From contig JANXAF010000003.1 in the NCBI GenBank assembly GCA_025062045.1, positions 1 to 41,443 on the forward strand: 41,443 nt of DNA, in the 5' to 3' direction. How positions within the stretch are numbered: the stretch's first letter is position 1; the number at the start of each line of letters is the position of its first letter. A program made the translations under genes and the position numbers. Source of the stretch: Thermodesulfobacteriota bacterium. GTDB lineage: Bacteria; Desulfobacterota; Syntrophorhabdia; Syntrophorhabdales; JANXAF01. The notes under the pieces were generated by a model. It was not told the DNA's origin. It saw only the letters and a program-made list of their open reading frames with translations, and did no database searches. This document shows positions 33,586 to 41,443 of this stretch, in pieces.

Positions 33586-35520
33586 ATGACAGAACACATA
33601 TGGTTGATTCCATCGTTTCCAGCTATTGGATTCTTAATAAATGGACTTTTGGGTAAAAGGATTCCAAAAAGTGTAGTATCCTGGGTTGGATGCCTTTCCG
33701 TATTCCTCTCTTTCTGTGTATCAGTTTTGATCTTTATTGAGCTTCTTAAGCTTCCTCCGCAGGCACGGTTCATCGAAAAGGATATCTTCGACTGGATAGT
33801 TTCGGGAGAATTCGTAACAAAGGTTGGTTTTCGGATAGATCCTCTATCGATCGTCATGTGCCTTATTGTCACAGGGGTCGGTTTTTTAATTCACGTGTAC
33901 TCGGTTGGGTACATGCACGACGATCCCGGATACTCTAGGTATTTCACCTATCTCAATCTCTTCGTCTTCATGATGCTAATACTTGTTACGGGAAATAACG
34001 TTCTTCTTATGTTTGTCGGATGGGAAGGTGTGGGTCTGTGTTCGTATCTCCTCATCGGTTTTTGGTACGAAAAAGATTCTGCTTCAAACGCAGGTAAAAA
34101 GGCGTTTATTGTGAATAGAATAGGTGATTACGGCTTTCTTTTAGGAATATTCCTCCTTTTCCTTTCACTTGGGGAAAAGGGGGTCTGGACACTCAACTTT
34201 TCAGAGATCGAAAAGAATGTGACTCTCCTTGACAGGAACGTAGTTGCCCTAATTACTCTCCTCTTTTTCATTGGCGCAACGGGAAAGTCGGCCCAAATTC
34301 CCCTCTACGTGTGGCTTCCCGATGCCATGGAAGGTCCAACTCCAGTAAGTGCCCTCATACATGCAGCAACTATGGTTACGGCTGGAGTCTACATGATTGC
34401 GAGACTCAACTTTCTGTACAGTATGGCTCCTGAAATCATGTCTTTAGTTGCAATAGTTGGAGTTCTAACCGCCATGTTTGCAGCGTCTATCGGATTTGCC
34501 CAGTACGACATAAAACGGGTTTTGGCTTACTCCACAATAAGTCAGTTAGGATACATGTTTTTGGGAGTAGGAGTTGGCGCATATGCCGCAGGAATATTTC
34601 ATCTCATGACGCACGCTTTCTTTAAGGCACTCCTCTTTCTGGGAGCCGGAAGTGTCATGCATGCGCTAGCAGGTGAACTCGATATGAGAAAGATGGGAGG
34701 GCTAAAAAGGTATTTACCGACAACATATTGGACGTTCCTCGTTGCCTGTCTTGCCATTGCAGGGATTCCCGGATTCTCTGGCTTTTTCTCGAAGGACGAG
34801 ATTCTGTGGAAAGCTCTTTCGTCACCCCATGGGGGGATCTTTGTGTACGCAATTGCCCTTGTCACCGCTGGAATGACGGCTTTTTATATGTTTAGGCTCC
34901 TCTTTAACGTCTTTTACGGAAGAGAAAGGATGGACGAAGAATTGAAGCACCATGTACACGAGTCACCCAAAATAATGACGGTTCCCCTCGTCATTCTTGC
35001 GATTCTTTCGATAATCGGTGGCTATGTCGGCATCCCCCATGTTTTGGGAGGCGGAGCCCACTTTGAGCATTTCCTCGAACCGGTATTCAAATCTGCCAAA
35101 GCGCATGAGCCTCTCTACCACTCTGCGGCCTTAGAGATTGGCCTTATGGTTCTTTCGGTAATTGTGGCTCTTATAGGTATATACGTGGCGTACACTTACT
35201 ATCTCAAAAAACCGGAGCTCTCAGAGGATTTTGCGAAAAGACACCAGACCCTTTACAAGACTATCCACAACAAGTACTACGTGGACGAGGTATACGGTTA
35301 TCTATTTGTGAGGAACCTTTTGAGGCTTGGAACCTTTCTGAAGAACTTCATTGATGAGGCGATAATCGATGGCATTGTTAATGGACTAGGGTACATTTTG
35401 AGAGGCCTCGGAAGCCTTTTGAGATTTTTACAGTCAGGGTACGTGCAGGCTTACGCATTTTCGATGATAATCGGTGCCATTGTGGTTATGGGTTATCTTC
35501 TAGTAAAAGTCATACCGTAA
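33586..35520 (+). CDS. nuoL: Complex I subunit NuoL
   Basis: NuoL is the distal antiporter-like proton pump with a lateral helix. Key segments are LLMFVGWEGVGLCSYLLIGFW near residues 142-162 (essential Glu), KSAQIPLYVWLPDAMEGPTPVSALIHAATMV near 230-260 (essential Lys and family signature), and a later Lys in the HAFFKALLFL helix. The C-terminal ~100 residues form the lateral helix and last transmembrane segment. ATG 33586 is chosen over GTG 33580 because it has a well-spaced GAGG site. Length 644 is normal. Confidence 0.96.
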   Translation: MTEHIWLIPSFPAIGFLINGLLGKRIPKSVVSWVGCLSVFLSFCVSVLIFIELLKLPPQARFIEKDIFDWIVSGEFVTKVGFRIDPLSIVMCLIVTGVGFLIHVYSVGYMHDDPGYSRYFTYLNLFVFMMLILVTGNNVLLMFVGWEGVGLCSYLLIGFWYEKDSASNAGKKAFIVNRIGDYGFLLGIFLLFLSLGEKGVWTLNFSEIEKNVTLLDRNVVALITLLFFIGATGKSAQIPLYVWLPDAMEGPTPVSALIHAATMVTAGVYMIARLNFLYSMAPEIMSLVAIVGVLTAMFAASIGFAQYDIKRVLAYSTISQLGYMFLGVGVGAYAAGIFHLMTHAFFKALLFLGAGSVMHALAGELDMRKMGGLKRYLPTTYWTFLVACLAIAGIPGFSGFFSKDEILWKALSSPHGGIFVYAIALVTAGMTAFYMFRLLFNVFYGRERMDEELKHHVHESPKIMTVPLVILAILSIIGGYVGIPHVLGGGAHFEHFLEPVFKSAKAHEPLYHSAALEIGLMVLSVIVALIGIYVAYTYYLKKPELSEDFAKRHQTLYKTIHNKYYVDEVYGYLFVRNLLRLGTFLKNFIDEAIIDGIVNGLGYILRGLGSLLRFLQSGYVQAYAFSMIIGAIVVMGYLLVKVIP

Positions 35521-35530
35521 GGAGCGCTGT

Positions 35531-37087
35531 ATGATGGATTTGCCAATCCTTAGTATTCTCATTTTCTTACCGCTTATTGGGGCTGTCACACTGCTTTTTG
35601 TTCCAAGGGAAAAGGAATTGGCTATAAAAACAACTGCCCTCATTTTTTCGGTGGTGGAGTTCTTCGTTTCACTCCCCCTCTTCTTTGAGTTTGACGAAAC
35701 AAAGAGAGGAATGCAGTTTATAGAAAAGTACCCTTGGTTTCCTGAATGGGGTATCGCTTACCACCTGGGGATAGACGGAATCAGTCTCCTTCTTATACTG
35801 CTTACCACGTTCCTTACCGTTCTTTGCGTACTTTGCTCATGGACTGACATAAAGGACAAGATCAAGGAGTATTACATATCTTTCCTCTTTCTAGAGACTG
35901 CGATGGTTGGAACCCTCTGTGCCCTGGACCTCGTTCTTTTTTACGTTTTTTGGGAACTCATGCTTGTGCCAATGTACCTCCTTATTGGGGTTTGGGGTGG
36001 CCCAAGGCGGATTTATGCGGCAGTTAAGTTTTTCCTATACACTATGGCAGGAAGTGTACTTATGCTTCTTGCCATTTTTGCGCTTTACTATCTTTATTTT
36101 AAAGAGAAAGGAATCTTTACATTCGATCTTCTGGAGCTTTACACAGCCCATATCCCTATTTCTGTACAATATGTCCTCTTTGCTGCATTCAGCATCTCCT
36201 TCGCTATTAAGGTTCCAATGTTTCCATTCCACACGTGGCTTCCCGATGCTCATACGGAAGCTCCCACGGCGGGTAGTGTGATACTGGCTGGCGTTCTTCT
36301 AAAAATGGGAACTTACGGATTTATCAGGTTTGCCATTCCGCTTTTTCCAAAGGCGGCCTACGATGCCATTCCGCTCATGTCTGTGCTTGCCATAATTGGC
36401 ATAATTTACGGGGCAATAGTGAGCATGATGCAACCGGATCTCAAAAGGCTTATAGCATTTTCGAGCGTTAGCCACTTAGGATACGTTATGCTTGGTATGT
36501 TCGCCTTTAACATGCAGGGTGTGGAAGGAAGCATTTATCAGATGTTAAACCACGGAATCTCAACCGGTGGGCTGTTCCTCCTTGTGGGTATGCTTTATGA
36601 GAGGAGACACACGAGGATGATCGCTGACTTCGGTGGACTATCCTCAGTCATGCCGGTTTATGCTGTGTTCTTCATGATAGTAACCCTTTCTTCCATCGCC
36701 TTGCCCGGCACGAACGGATTTGTTGGGGAATTTTTAATTCTTCTTGGTGCGTTTAAAGCTAAAAAAATATACGGGATACTCGGAGCTACGGGAGTTATAC
36801 TGGGCGCTGTCTACATGCTATGGATGTTTAGAAGGGTTATGTTTGGGGTGTTAACTCACGAGGAGAATAAGCATCTTAAAGATCTCTCCAAAAGAGAGAT
36901 CTTCATAATGTCCTGCATAGTTTTTTTCATAATCCTTATGGGGGTGTATCCAAAGGCCTTCTTTAAAAAGATGGACGTAAGCGTTGAAGAGTTTTTAAGG
37001 TTTGTGAATGAGAGAAATGCATACTACTCGAAAGTCGAACAAACCTCCACATTACCGACGATCATAACTTTTAAGGGAGAGAAGTGA
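35531..37087 (+). CDS. nuoM: Complex I subunit NuoM
   Basis: NuoM is the second antiporter-like proton pump. FYVFWELMLVPMYLLIGVWGG (about residues 137-157) has the essential Glu, and KVPMFPFHTWLPDAHTEAPTAGSVILAG (about 226-253) the essential Lys and family signature. A further Lys is in DLKRLIAFSSVSHLG. Length 518 is standard. The ATG at 35531 has an AAGGAG ribosome-binding site. The TGA stop overlaps the nuoN ATG by one base. Confidence 0.97.
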   Translation: MMDLPILSILIFLPLIGAVTLLFVPREKELAIKTTALIFSVVEFFVSLPLFFEFDETKRGMQFIEKYPWFPEWGIAYHLGIDGISLLLILLTTFLTVLCVLCSWTDIKDKIKEYYISFLFLETAMVGTLCALDLVLFYVFWELMLVPMYLLIGVWGGPRRIYAAVKFFLYTMAGSVLMLLAIFALYYLYFKEKGIFTFDLLELYTAHIPISVQYVLFAAFSISFAIKVPMFPFHTWLPDAHTEAPTAGSVILAGVLLKMGTYGFIRFAIPLFPKAAYDAIPLMSVLAIIGIIYGAIVSMMQPDLKRLIAFSSVSHLGYVMLGMFAFNMQGVEGSIYQMLNHGISTGGLFLLVGMLYERRHTRMIADFGGLSSVMPVYAVFFMIVTLSSIALPGTNGFVGEFLILLGAFKAKKIYGILGATGVILGAVYMLWMFRRVMFGVLTHEENKHLKDLSKREIFIMSCIVFFIILMGVYPKAFFKKMDVSVEEFLRFVNERNAYYSKVEQTSTLPTIITFKGEK

Positions 37088-38535
37088 TGGAAGTGAGATT
37101 TCCAGTGGAAGAGCTATTACTTGTGATGCCTGAAATAATAATTTGTGGCTTTGGCCTTCTTACGCTTCTTCTCGAAGCCTTCACAAGACAAAAGTCGAGA
37201 TCCTTTCTTGGGATCTTGACGCTTGTTGGGGCGGTATTGGCCCTCATATTTTTACTCAAAATTTCTGGCCTTTGGTGCGATATCTTTTTCGGGCTATACA
37301 CAGTGGATAGCCTTGGAAGCTTCACAAAAGGTCTCTCACTTGTAGTACTCATCCTCATTACCATCATTTCTCTGGGGTATCTTGAAAGAGAGCAGGCCAT
37401 ATCAGGCGAATACTACTCGCTTCTTCTTTTTGCGACTCTGGGCATGATGATAATGGTATCATCTAATAATCTTCTTACGATTTTTATTGGACTTGAGGTT
37501 ATGTCTATTTCGGTATACATCCTTTGTGGACTTTTTAGGGAAAATGCAAAATCGGCTGAGGCATCCCTTAAATACTTCCTTCTAGGTGCCTTTTCGAGTG
37601 CCTTTTTTGTTTATGGAGTTGCTCTTCTTTACGGAAGTACAGGCTCTCTAGATATTGCGGGATACGCTGATTTTGTCTCGAAGGGGAACTATTCAACGGT
37701 CTTAATGCTCGGGGTTGCTCTTTTGATCGTCGGGTTTGCGTTTAAGATCGCCCTTGTGCCATTTCATATGTGGACACCCGACGTATACGAGGGTGCTCCC
37801 ACCTCGATAACCGCGTTTATGGCGGCGGGGGTCAAAAGTGCGGCTTTTGTCACCTTCCTTAGGGTTTTTTATAAGGCCTTCCTTCCGCTCATAGAGGAAT
37901 GGGGTGACATTTTGTGGCTTATTGCGGCTTTTACCATGAGCTACGCGAATATTACGGCATTGGTCCAGGACAACGTAAAACGGATGCTTGCGTATTCCAG
38001 TATAGCCCACGCAGGGTACGTCCTCATCGCTTTCGTTACGGGGCAGAAGACTTTGTCCTCTAGTATCGTTTACTATCTTATGGCGTATACATTCATGAAC
38101 ATAGGGGCATTCGCCTGCGTGATCCTACTTGGTAGGAAAGGAGAGGAGAATCTGGACATAAATAGCTACGCTGGTCTTTCGGGAAGACACCCCTTTGTCG
38201 CTCTTTGTCTTACCATATTCCTTCTTTCTCTCACTGGCATTCCGCCACTTGCCGGGTTTATGGCAAAATTCTACGTGTTTTCAGCTGCTATTAAAGCTGG
38301 GTACGTGTGGCTCGCAATAATAGGTGTTCTAAATAGCGTGGTTGCCGCTTACTACTATTTACGGGTCATCATGTACATGTACTTTAAGGAACCTGTAAAA
38401 GACATAGGCGAGATCGATTTGTCCTCGCCTTATATCCTTGTATCCCTCATATGCATCTTTTTCCTGATCTATATGGGAATCTTTCCGAGAATGTTTATGA
38501 TTATGGCCCAAAAGGCTGTCTCAACTCTAATTTGA
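37087..38535 (+). CDS. nuoN: Complex I subunit NuoN
   Basis: NuoN is the third antiporter-like subunit and is proximal to NuoJ/K. It shows TIFIGLEVMSISVYILCG (about residues 128-145) with the essential Glu, FKIALVPFHMWTPDVYEGAPTS near 219-240 with the essential Lys, and NVKRMLAYSSIAHAGYVL near 297-314. ATG at 37087 is taken over GTG at 37084. Length 482 is typical. It closes the operon; the next gene has its own promoter 2 bp beyond the stop. I see no clear terminator in between. Confidence 0.97.
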   Translation: MEVRFPVEELLLVMPEIIICGFGLLTLLLEAFTRQKSRSFLGILTLVGAVLALIFLLKISGLWCDIFFGLYTVDSLGSFTKGLSLVVLILITIISLGYLEREQAISGEYYSLLLFATLGMMIMVSSNNLLTIFIGLEVMSISVYILCGLFRENAKSAEASLKYFLLGAFSSAFFVYGVALLYGSTGSLDIAGYADFVSKGNYSTVLMLGVALLIVGFAFKIALVPFHMWTPDVYEGAPTSITAFMAAGVKSAAFVTFLRVFYKAFLPLIEEWGDILWLIAAFTMSYANITALVQDNVKRMLAYSSIAHAGYVLIAFVTGQKTLSSSIVYYLMAYTFMNIGAFACVILLGRKGEENLDINSYAGLSGRHPFVALCLTIFLLSLTGIPPLAGFMAKFYVFSAAIKAGYVWLAIIGVLNSVVAAYYYLRVIMYMYFKEPVKDIGEIDLSSPYILVSLICIFFLIYMGIFPRMFMIMAQKAVSTLI

Positions 38536-38536
38536 T

Positions 38537-38566
38537 TTGACATAGACAGTCTGCCTAAATTATAAT
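38537..38566 (+). promoter_or_regulatory. Consensus promoter with start codon at +1
   Basis: A perfect TTGACA (38537-38542) and a perfect TATAAT (38561-38566), with an 18-nt spacer, give a predicted start at about 38573, the A of the ATG. The transcript should be leaderless. Confidence 0.7.
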
Positions 38567-38572
38567 CAGCCC

Positions 38573-39802
38573 ATGGGAAAGGCCATTCTTTTTACTCTCA
38601 TAATCTCAATTGTTTGTGGTTCCTGTACATACGCTCCCTTCGGCAAAAAGAAAGATGTAGCACAAACGCAAGTTGCGAAGGAAAGTAAGAAGGAGAAGGC
38701 TGAAAAAGTAGAGCCAGAGCAGCCCAAGCCTGGAGATATAAAGGTAATAGACGGTGTTGAGTACATATATGTAAGAAATCGAAGGTTTGCACTTTCTCCG
38801 CAAGAGCCAGAGTACATATGGGTTAGAAGGGATCAGTACAGACCGGGTCTTGCGGACGCAATATCTGGTGCTATCGCTGGAAGGCAGGAAAGACAAGAGT
38901 TGGAAAGAAGGATAGCGAAACTCGAGGAGGAATTGAAAAAGAGAGGTCTTCAGCCTCAGGTGGTCTATCCACACCAGCTTGGAGGTTATTCTATAATTCC
39001 TCCGGTTGCCGTAAGCCCAATACCCTTTGAGTTTCCATCTCCGAGGATGAGAAGGAAGGTGGTTGTCGTACCTTTTGATGATAAAACGAATTACAAAGAA
39101 GAGAAGCTTGCCGAAATGGTAACTAGAAGGTTGATAAACCGGCTTGAAGGGACGGGAAATGTTGTCTGTGTAGAGCCTTCGAATATTGACTTAAAAGGTT
39201 CACTTACTGAGATGGCTAATATGAGGCTTCTCAACGAAATATATGGTATACAGGCTGTCGTTTCAGGTGAGATTTCCGATGTGTATATATCCACATCTAA
39301 ACTCGATGGAAGAGATGACAGAGAGATATCGTTTGCAATAGCCAATGTGAACATAAACGTGTACAGTACAGAGACGGGACTTCTTCTCAAAAAGCTTTCC
39401 GGAAGGAACCCTGTATCATTATCCAGACAGAGTGGTGAATTCAGTTCTGAGAAGGCTAAGATAAGAGCCATAGATCTAGCCATAGAGATAATTATCGATG
39501 ATCTCCTCCGGGCTGTACTTTCGATAGACTGGCACGCAAGGGTGGCCTCAGTGGAGAAGGATTTAATATACGTAAATGCGGGAAGGCTTTCAGGGTTGAA
39601 GGTGGGGGATATCCTTGAGGTTTACGCGCCGGGTAGTCAGGTATTTGACGAGAGAACGAGGGTTCCGATCGGGGTAAAAAAAGGAGAGTTTAAAGGGGAG
39701 CTCGAAATAAAGGAACTCTTTGGTGTCGATGCATCGGTTGCAAAAATAAGGAAGGGAGGAAACTTTTCTCCCTTCGACCTCGTCTATCTCAAAAAGGACT
39801 GA
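38573..39802 (+). CDS. Lipoprotein with CsgG/FlgT-like domains
   Basis: The first 18 residues form a lipoprotein-type signal ending in CGSC (lipidated Cys near residue 18; a weak lipobox). A charged, Lys/Glu-rich stretch (20-55) follows, then a short coiled coil (about residues 103-126, QERQELERRIAKLEEEL). Residues about 162-300 resemble the CsgG/FlgT anticodon-binding-like fold (KVVVVPFDDKTNYKEEKL, IQAVVSGEISDVYIS), and the last ~90 resemble a FlgT C-terminal domain (VNAGRLSGLKVGDILEVY). It is likely anchored in the outer membrane or periplasm. No curli or flagellar genes are nearby. It has its own consensus promoter and converges with the isochorismatase-like gene. Confidence 0.75.
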   Translation: MGKAILFTLIISIVCGSCTYAPFGKKKDVAQTQVAKESKKEKAEKVEPEQPKPGDIKVIDGVEYIYVRNRRFALSPQEPEYIWVRRDQYRPGLADAISGAIAGRQERQELERRIAKLEEELKKRGLQPQVVYPHQLGGYSIIPPVAVSPIPFEFPSPRMRRKVVVVPFDDKTNYKEEKLAEMVTRRLINRLEGTGNVVCVEPSNIDLKGSLTEMANMRLLNEIYGIQAVVSGEISDVYISTSKLDGRDDREISFAIANVNINVYSTETGLLLKKLSGRNPVSLSRQSGEFSSEKAKIRAIDLAIEIIIDDLLRAVLSIDWHARVASVEKDLIYVNAGRLSGLKVGDILEVYAPGSQVFDERTRVPIGVKKGEFKGELEIKELFGVDASVAKIRKGGNFSPFDLVYLKKD

Positions 39803-39805
39803 AGA

Positions 39806-40360
39806 TCATTTAATAAGGGATAAGGCCTCTTTAAAGATCTGAGTTCCTGCCCTCTTTAATAGTTCAAACATGAATATTTCAGTCGTTGAAATTACACATC
39901 CTGCTTTCCTCATTCTCTCTATGGCTATGTTTTTATGGAAAAGGCTTCTAGATGAGACTGCATCGTAAAGGACATGGACTGAAAAGCTTTGGAGGGCATG
40001 TAGGGCCGTTTGCAAAACACAAATATGTGACTCCACACCCGCTATAACGAGGGTCCTTTTTTTGGATTTTTCAACTTCCGCCTCGAATTCCGGACATAGA
40101 AAGCTATTGAAATGGATTTTACTAACAGGTTTCACATCATAAACATCTCTCACCTCTTTTATTGTAGAGCCGAGCTTATCCTGTTCTGTAAAAAGGACGG
40201 GGATATTCATAAGCTTTGAGAATTTGAGCAATTTAACTACACTCTGGATAAGAGATTCGTTTTCCGCGACTACAGGAACGAGCCGTTCCTGCATATCTAT
40301 CACAACGACTAGACAATCGTCGGGTTCAATCAAAGAATCTCTTCGATAGTATTCAATCAC
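39806..40360 (-). CDS. Isochorismatase-family cysteine hydrolase
   Basis: The catalytic triad of this family is present: D22 (VIDMQERL), K81 (VSKIHFNSF) and C114 (ESHICV), the latter in GVESHICVLQTALHAL. Single-domain members hydrolyse amides such as nicotinamide or have unknown roles; the hydrolase variant without an isochorismate lid is suggested by the short length of 184. It overlaps the flavodoxin-like gene by 4 bp. The substrate cannot be told from sequence. Confidence 0.88.
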   Translation of the reverse strand: MIEYYRRDSLIEPDDCLVVVIDMQERLVPVVAENESLIQSVVKLLKFSKLMNIPVLFTEQDKLGSTIKEVRDVYDVKPVSKIHFNSFLCPEFEAEVEKSKKRTLVIAGVESHICVLQTALHALQSFSVHVLYDAVSSRSLFHKNIAIERMRKAGCVISTTEIFMFELLKRAGTQIFKEALSLIK

Positions 40361-40851
40361 GCCAAAGGCACTTGTCTTAGGGCCTTTACGAGGGTAGCCA
40401 CCCTTCTTCCAAGTTTTCTTGCGTTTTTTAGTGTTTCTTCGTCCGGTTTTCCCACGCAGGCAATGCCGTAGTGTCCTGTCGCATCTAGGGGGTCACCAAC
40501 AACTATCATACCGTATATCAGAAGGGCCTGAAGGATAGACATGAGGGTAGTCTCCTTTCCTCCGGTTGGATCTCCAGATGTAGCAAATGCGGCACCGATT
40601 TTGTTTTCCATTCTCTTTCGGAGACCAACAAATCTGTCAAACACCTCTTTGAGCTCCGCAGCCATGGTCCCGAAATAAACGGGAGAGCCAGCGATAATCC
40701 CATACGAATTTAAGAAATCATCCTGAGTAACCTCCTTTGTTGACCTAAGCACAGGATTTACGCCTTCCACTTCACTTACCCCTGCAGCGATCTCTTGGGC
40801 GAGCCTCTTTGTATTTCCGGTCCTTGAATAGTAAAGTATCAAAACTTGCAT
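40357..40851 (-). CDS. Flavodoxin family protein (WrbA-like)
   Basis: The FMN phosphate loop is YYSRTGNTKRLA (residues 7-18), and the later loops SPVYFGTMAAELKEVFDR near 56-73 and TSGDPTGGKETT near 91-102 fit WrbA/NADPH-dependent FMN reductase-like flavodoxins. It would transfer electrons or reduce quinones in the cytoplasm. Length 164 fits. It lies 8 bp downstream of hpt with a strong GGAGGG ribosome-binding site and overlaps the isochorismatase-like gene. Confidence 0.85.
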   Translation of the reverse strand: MQVLILYYSRTGNTKRLAQEIAAGVSEVEGVNPVLRSTKEVTQDDFLNSYGIIAGSPVYFGTMAAELKEVFDRFVGLRKRMENKIGAAFATSGDPTGGKETTLMSILQALLIYGMIVVGDPLDATGHYGIACVGKPDEETLKNARKLGRRVATLVKALRQVPLA

Positions 40852-40859
40852 ACTCCCTC

Positions 40860-41378
40860 CTATTCTTCGTTTTTGAGTATGTATACCTCAGGAAGATTTC
40901 TAAACTTTTCTGCGCAATCTATGCCATAACCAACAACGAATCCGTCCTCAAATACAAAACCAGTGTAATCGCACTTTATATCAACCTGCCTACGAGCCCT
41001 TTTATCGAGAAGCACACAGATCTTAAGGTCTTTTGGCCCTTTGCTTGAAAGATAATCCCTCACGTACTTAAGGGTCAATCCGGAATCTACAATATCTTCA
41101 ACCACAATGACATTTTTACCTTTTATGTCCACTTCCAGATCCTTAGTTAAAGTCACCCTTCCAGAAGAGGACATGCTATCTCCATACGAAGAAACTCTTA
41201 TAAAGTCCACGATACACGGGTTATCGATGTTCCTTATAAGATCGGAAACAAAGACAAAGGAACCTTTAAGTAAACAGACAAAAACAATCTCTTCCCCGGG
41301 AAAATCTCTTTTTATTTCGGAAGCTATTCTTTTGACTATTTCTTCGATCTCTTCCTTCCTTAAAAGCGGAACGAGCAT
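40860..41378 (-). CDS. hpt: Hypoxanthine phosphoribosyltransferase
   Basis: Hpt salvages hypoxanthine and guanine to IMP and GMP. The PRPP motif VVEDIVDSGLTL is at residues 92-103, the N-terminal VCLLKGSFVFVSDL at about 34-47 holds the family's LKG cis-peptide, and FVVGYGIDCAEKFRNLPEVY near the end is a hallmark. Length 172 is standard. The start lies 65 bp from the window edge. The gene heads a minus-strand operon with the flavodoxin-like and isochorismatase-like genes. Confidence 0.95.
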   Translation of the reverse strand: MLVPLLRKEEIEEIVKRIASEIKRDFPGEEIVFVCLLKGSFVFVSDLIRNIDNPCIVDFIRVSSYGDSMSSSGRVTLTKDLEVDIKGKNVIVVEDIVDSGLTLKYVRDYLSSKGPKDLKICVLLDKRARRQVDIKCDYTGFVFEDGFVVGYGIDCAEKFRNLPEVYILKNEE

Positions 41379-41443
41379 AGTGAATTCAGAGGGCGTGCTT
41401 CAGCACATATATTTCTGGAGTCTGAGGGAGCGTCTTTGATGTG
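41379..41443. other. Window edge upstream of hpt
   Basis: The final 65 bp hold no supportable gene. A short self-complementary run GTGC-TTCA-GCAC is at 41395-41406, with no T run; its role is not clear. Confidence 0.2.

Noticed and set aside
37702-38010. Open frame antisense to nuoN
   Set aside because: It is a shadow of a conserved membrane protein gene with no independent support.
1-41443. CRISPR arrays, insertion sequences, rRNA
   Set aside because: No regular repeat-spacer pattern, transposase or rRNA sequence was seen on reading the window.

Overview
The window looks like chromosome from an anaerobic bacterium of the Desulfobacterota (former Deltaproteobacteria) or a close relative. 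This rests on gene order (trmD, a second SPOUT-type RNA methyltransferase, rplS, rnhB, yraN; and efp, tmk, holB, ricT, metG) and on a full nuo operon with a non-standard electron-input subunit. Genes are tightly packed with many 4-nt ATGA overlaps. I saw no insertion sequence, CRISPR array or rRNA. A precise taxon cannot be assigned from sequence reading alone.

Layout. 1-5170: surface-sugar genes on the minus strand (gmd, a GDP-L-fucose synthase-like gene, a family 2 glycosyltransferase), with a phage-type endolysin plus frameshifted holin-like cassette between them. 5171-9550: engB, a minus-strand UAP1-like pyrophosphorylase/macro-domain/pyrE operon, and an Acr3 arsenite exporter. 9602-15662: a plus-strand housekeeping run (TPR-like protein, M24 peptidase, efp, tmk, holB, ricT, metG, DciA-like). 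15670-20148: the minus-strand trmD to larC operon. 20211-24239: tRNA-Met(CAU), a secreted protein, MBL hydrolase, patatin-like lipoprotein, ElyC/SanA-like protein, convergent epmA, and tRNA-Ser(GCU). 24221-26727: a poorly understood locus with an unknown protein, a DUF364-type protein and a divergent radical SAM enzyme. 26868-38535: nuoABCD, a NuoF/GltD fusion, nuoHIJKLMN. 38573-41378: a lipoprotein, an isochorismatase-like hydrolase, a flavodoxin-like protein and hpt.

The outstanding signal is in nuoB. The first cysteine of the tandem Cys-Cys motif that ligates iron-sulfur cluster N2 is encoded by an in-frame TGA (27314-27316), and a 10-bp hairpin with a G-starting apical loop lies 24 nt downstream, as in bacterial SECIS elements. 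I read this as a selenocysteine-containing complex I subunit with a Sec ligand at N2. The same operon has nuoE, nuoF and nuoG replaced by one protein that joins the NuoF N3-cluster domain to a GltD-like FAD/NAD(P)H oxidoreductase. Together these suggest a complex I with altered electron entry (probably NADPH or reverse electron flow) and an altered terminal cluster. The operon promoter carries Rex-like half-sites.

A second theme is promoter placement: several consensus promoters (-35 TTGACA or the recurring TTGATT) sit so close to start codons that the mRNAs should be leaderless or nearly so.
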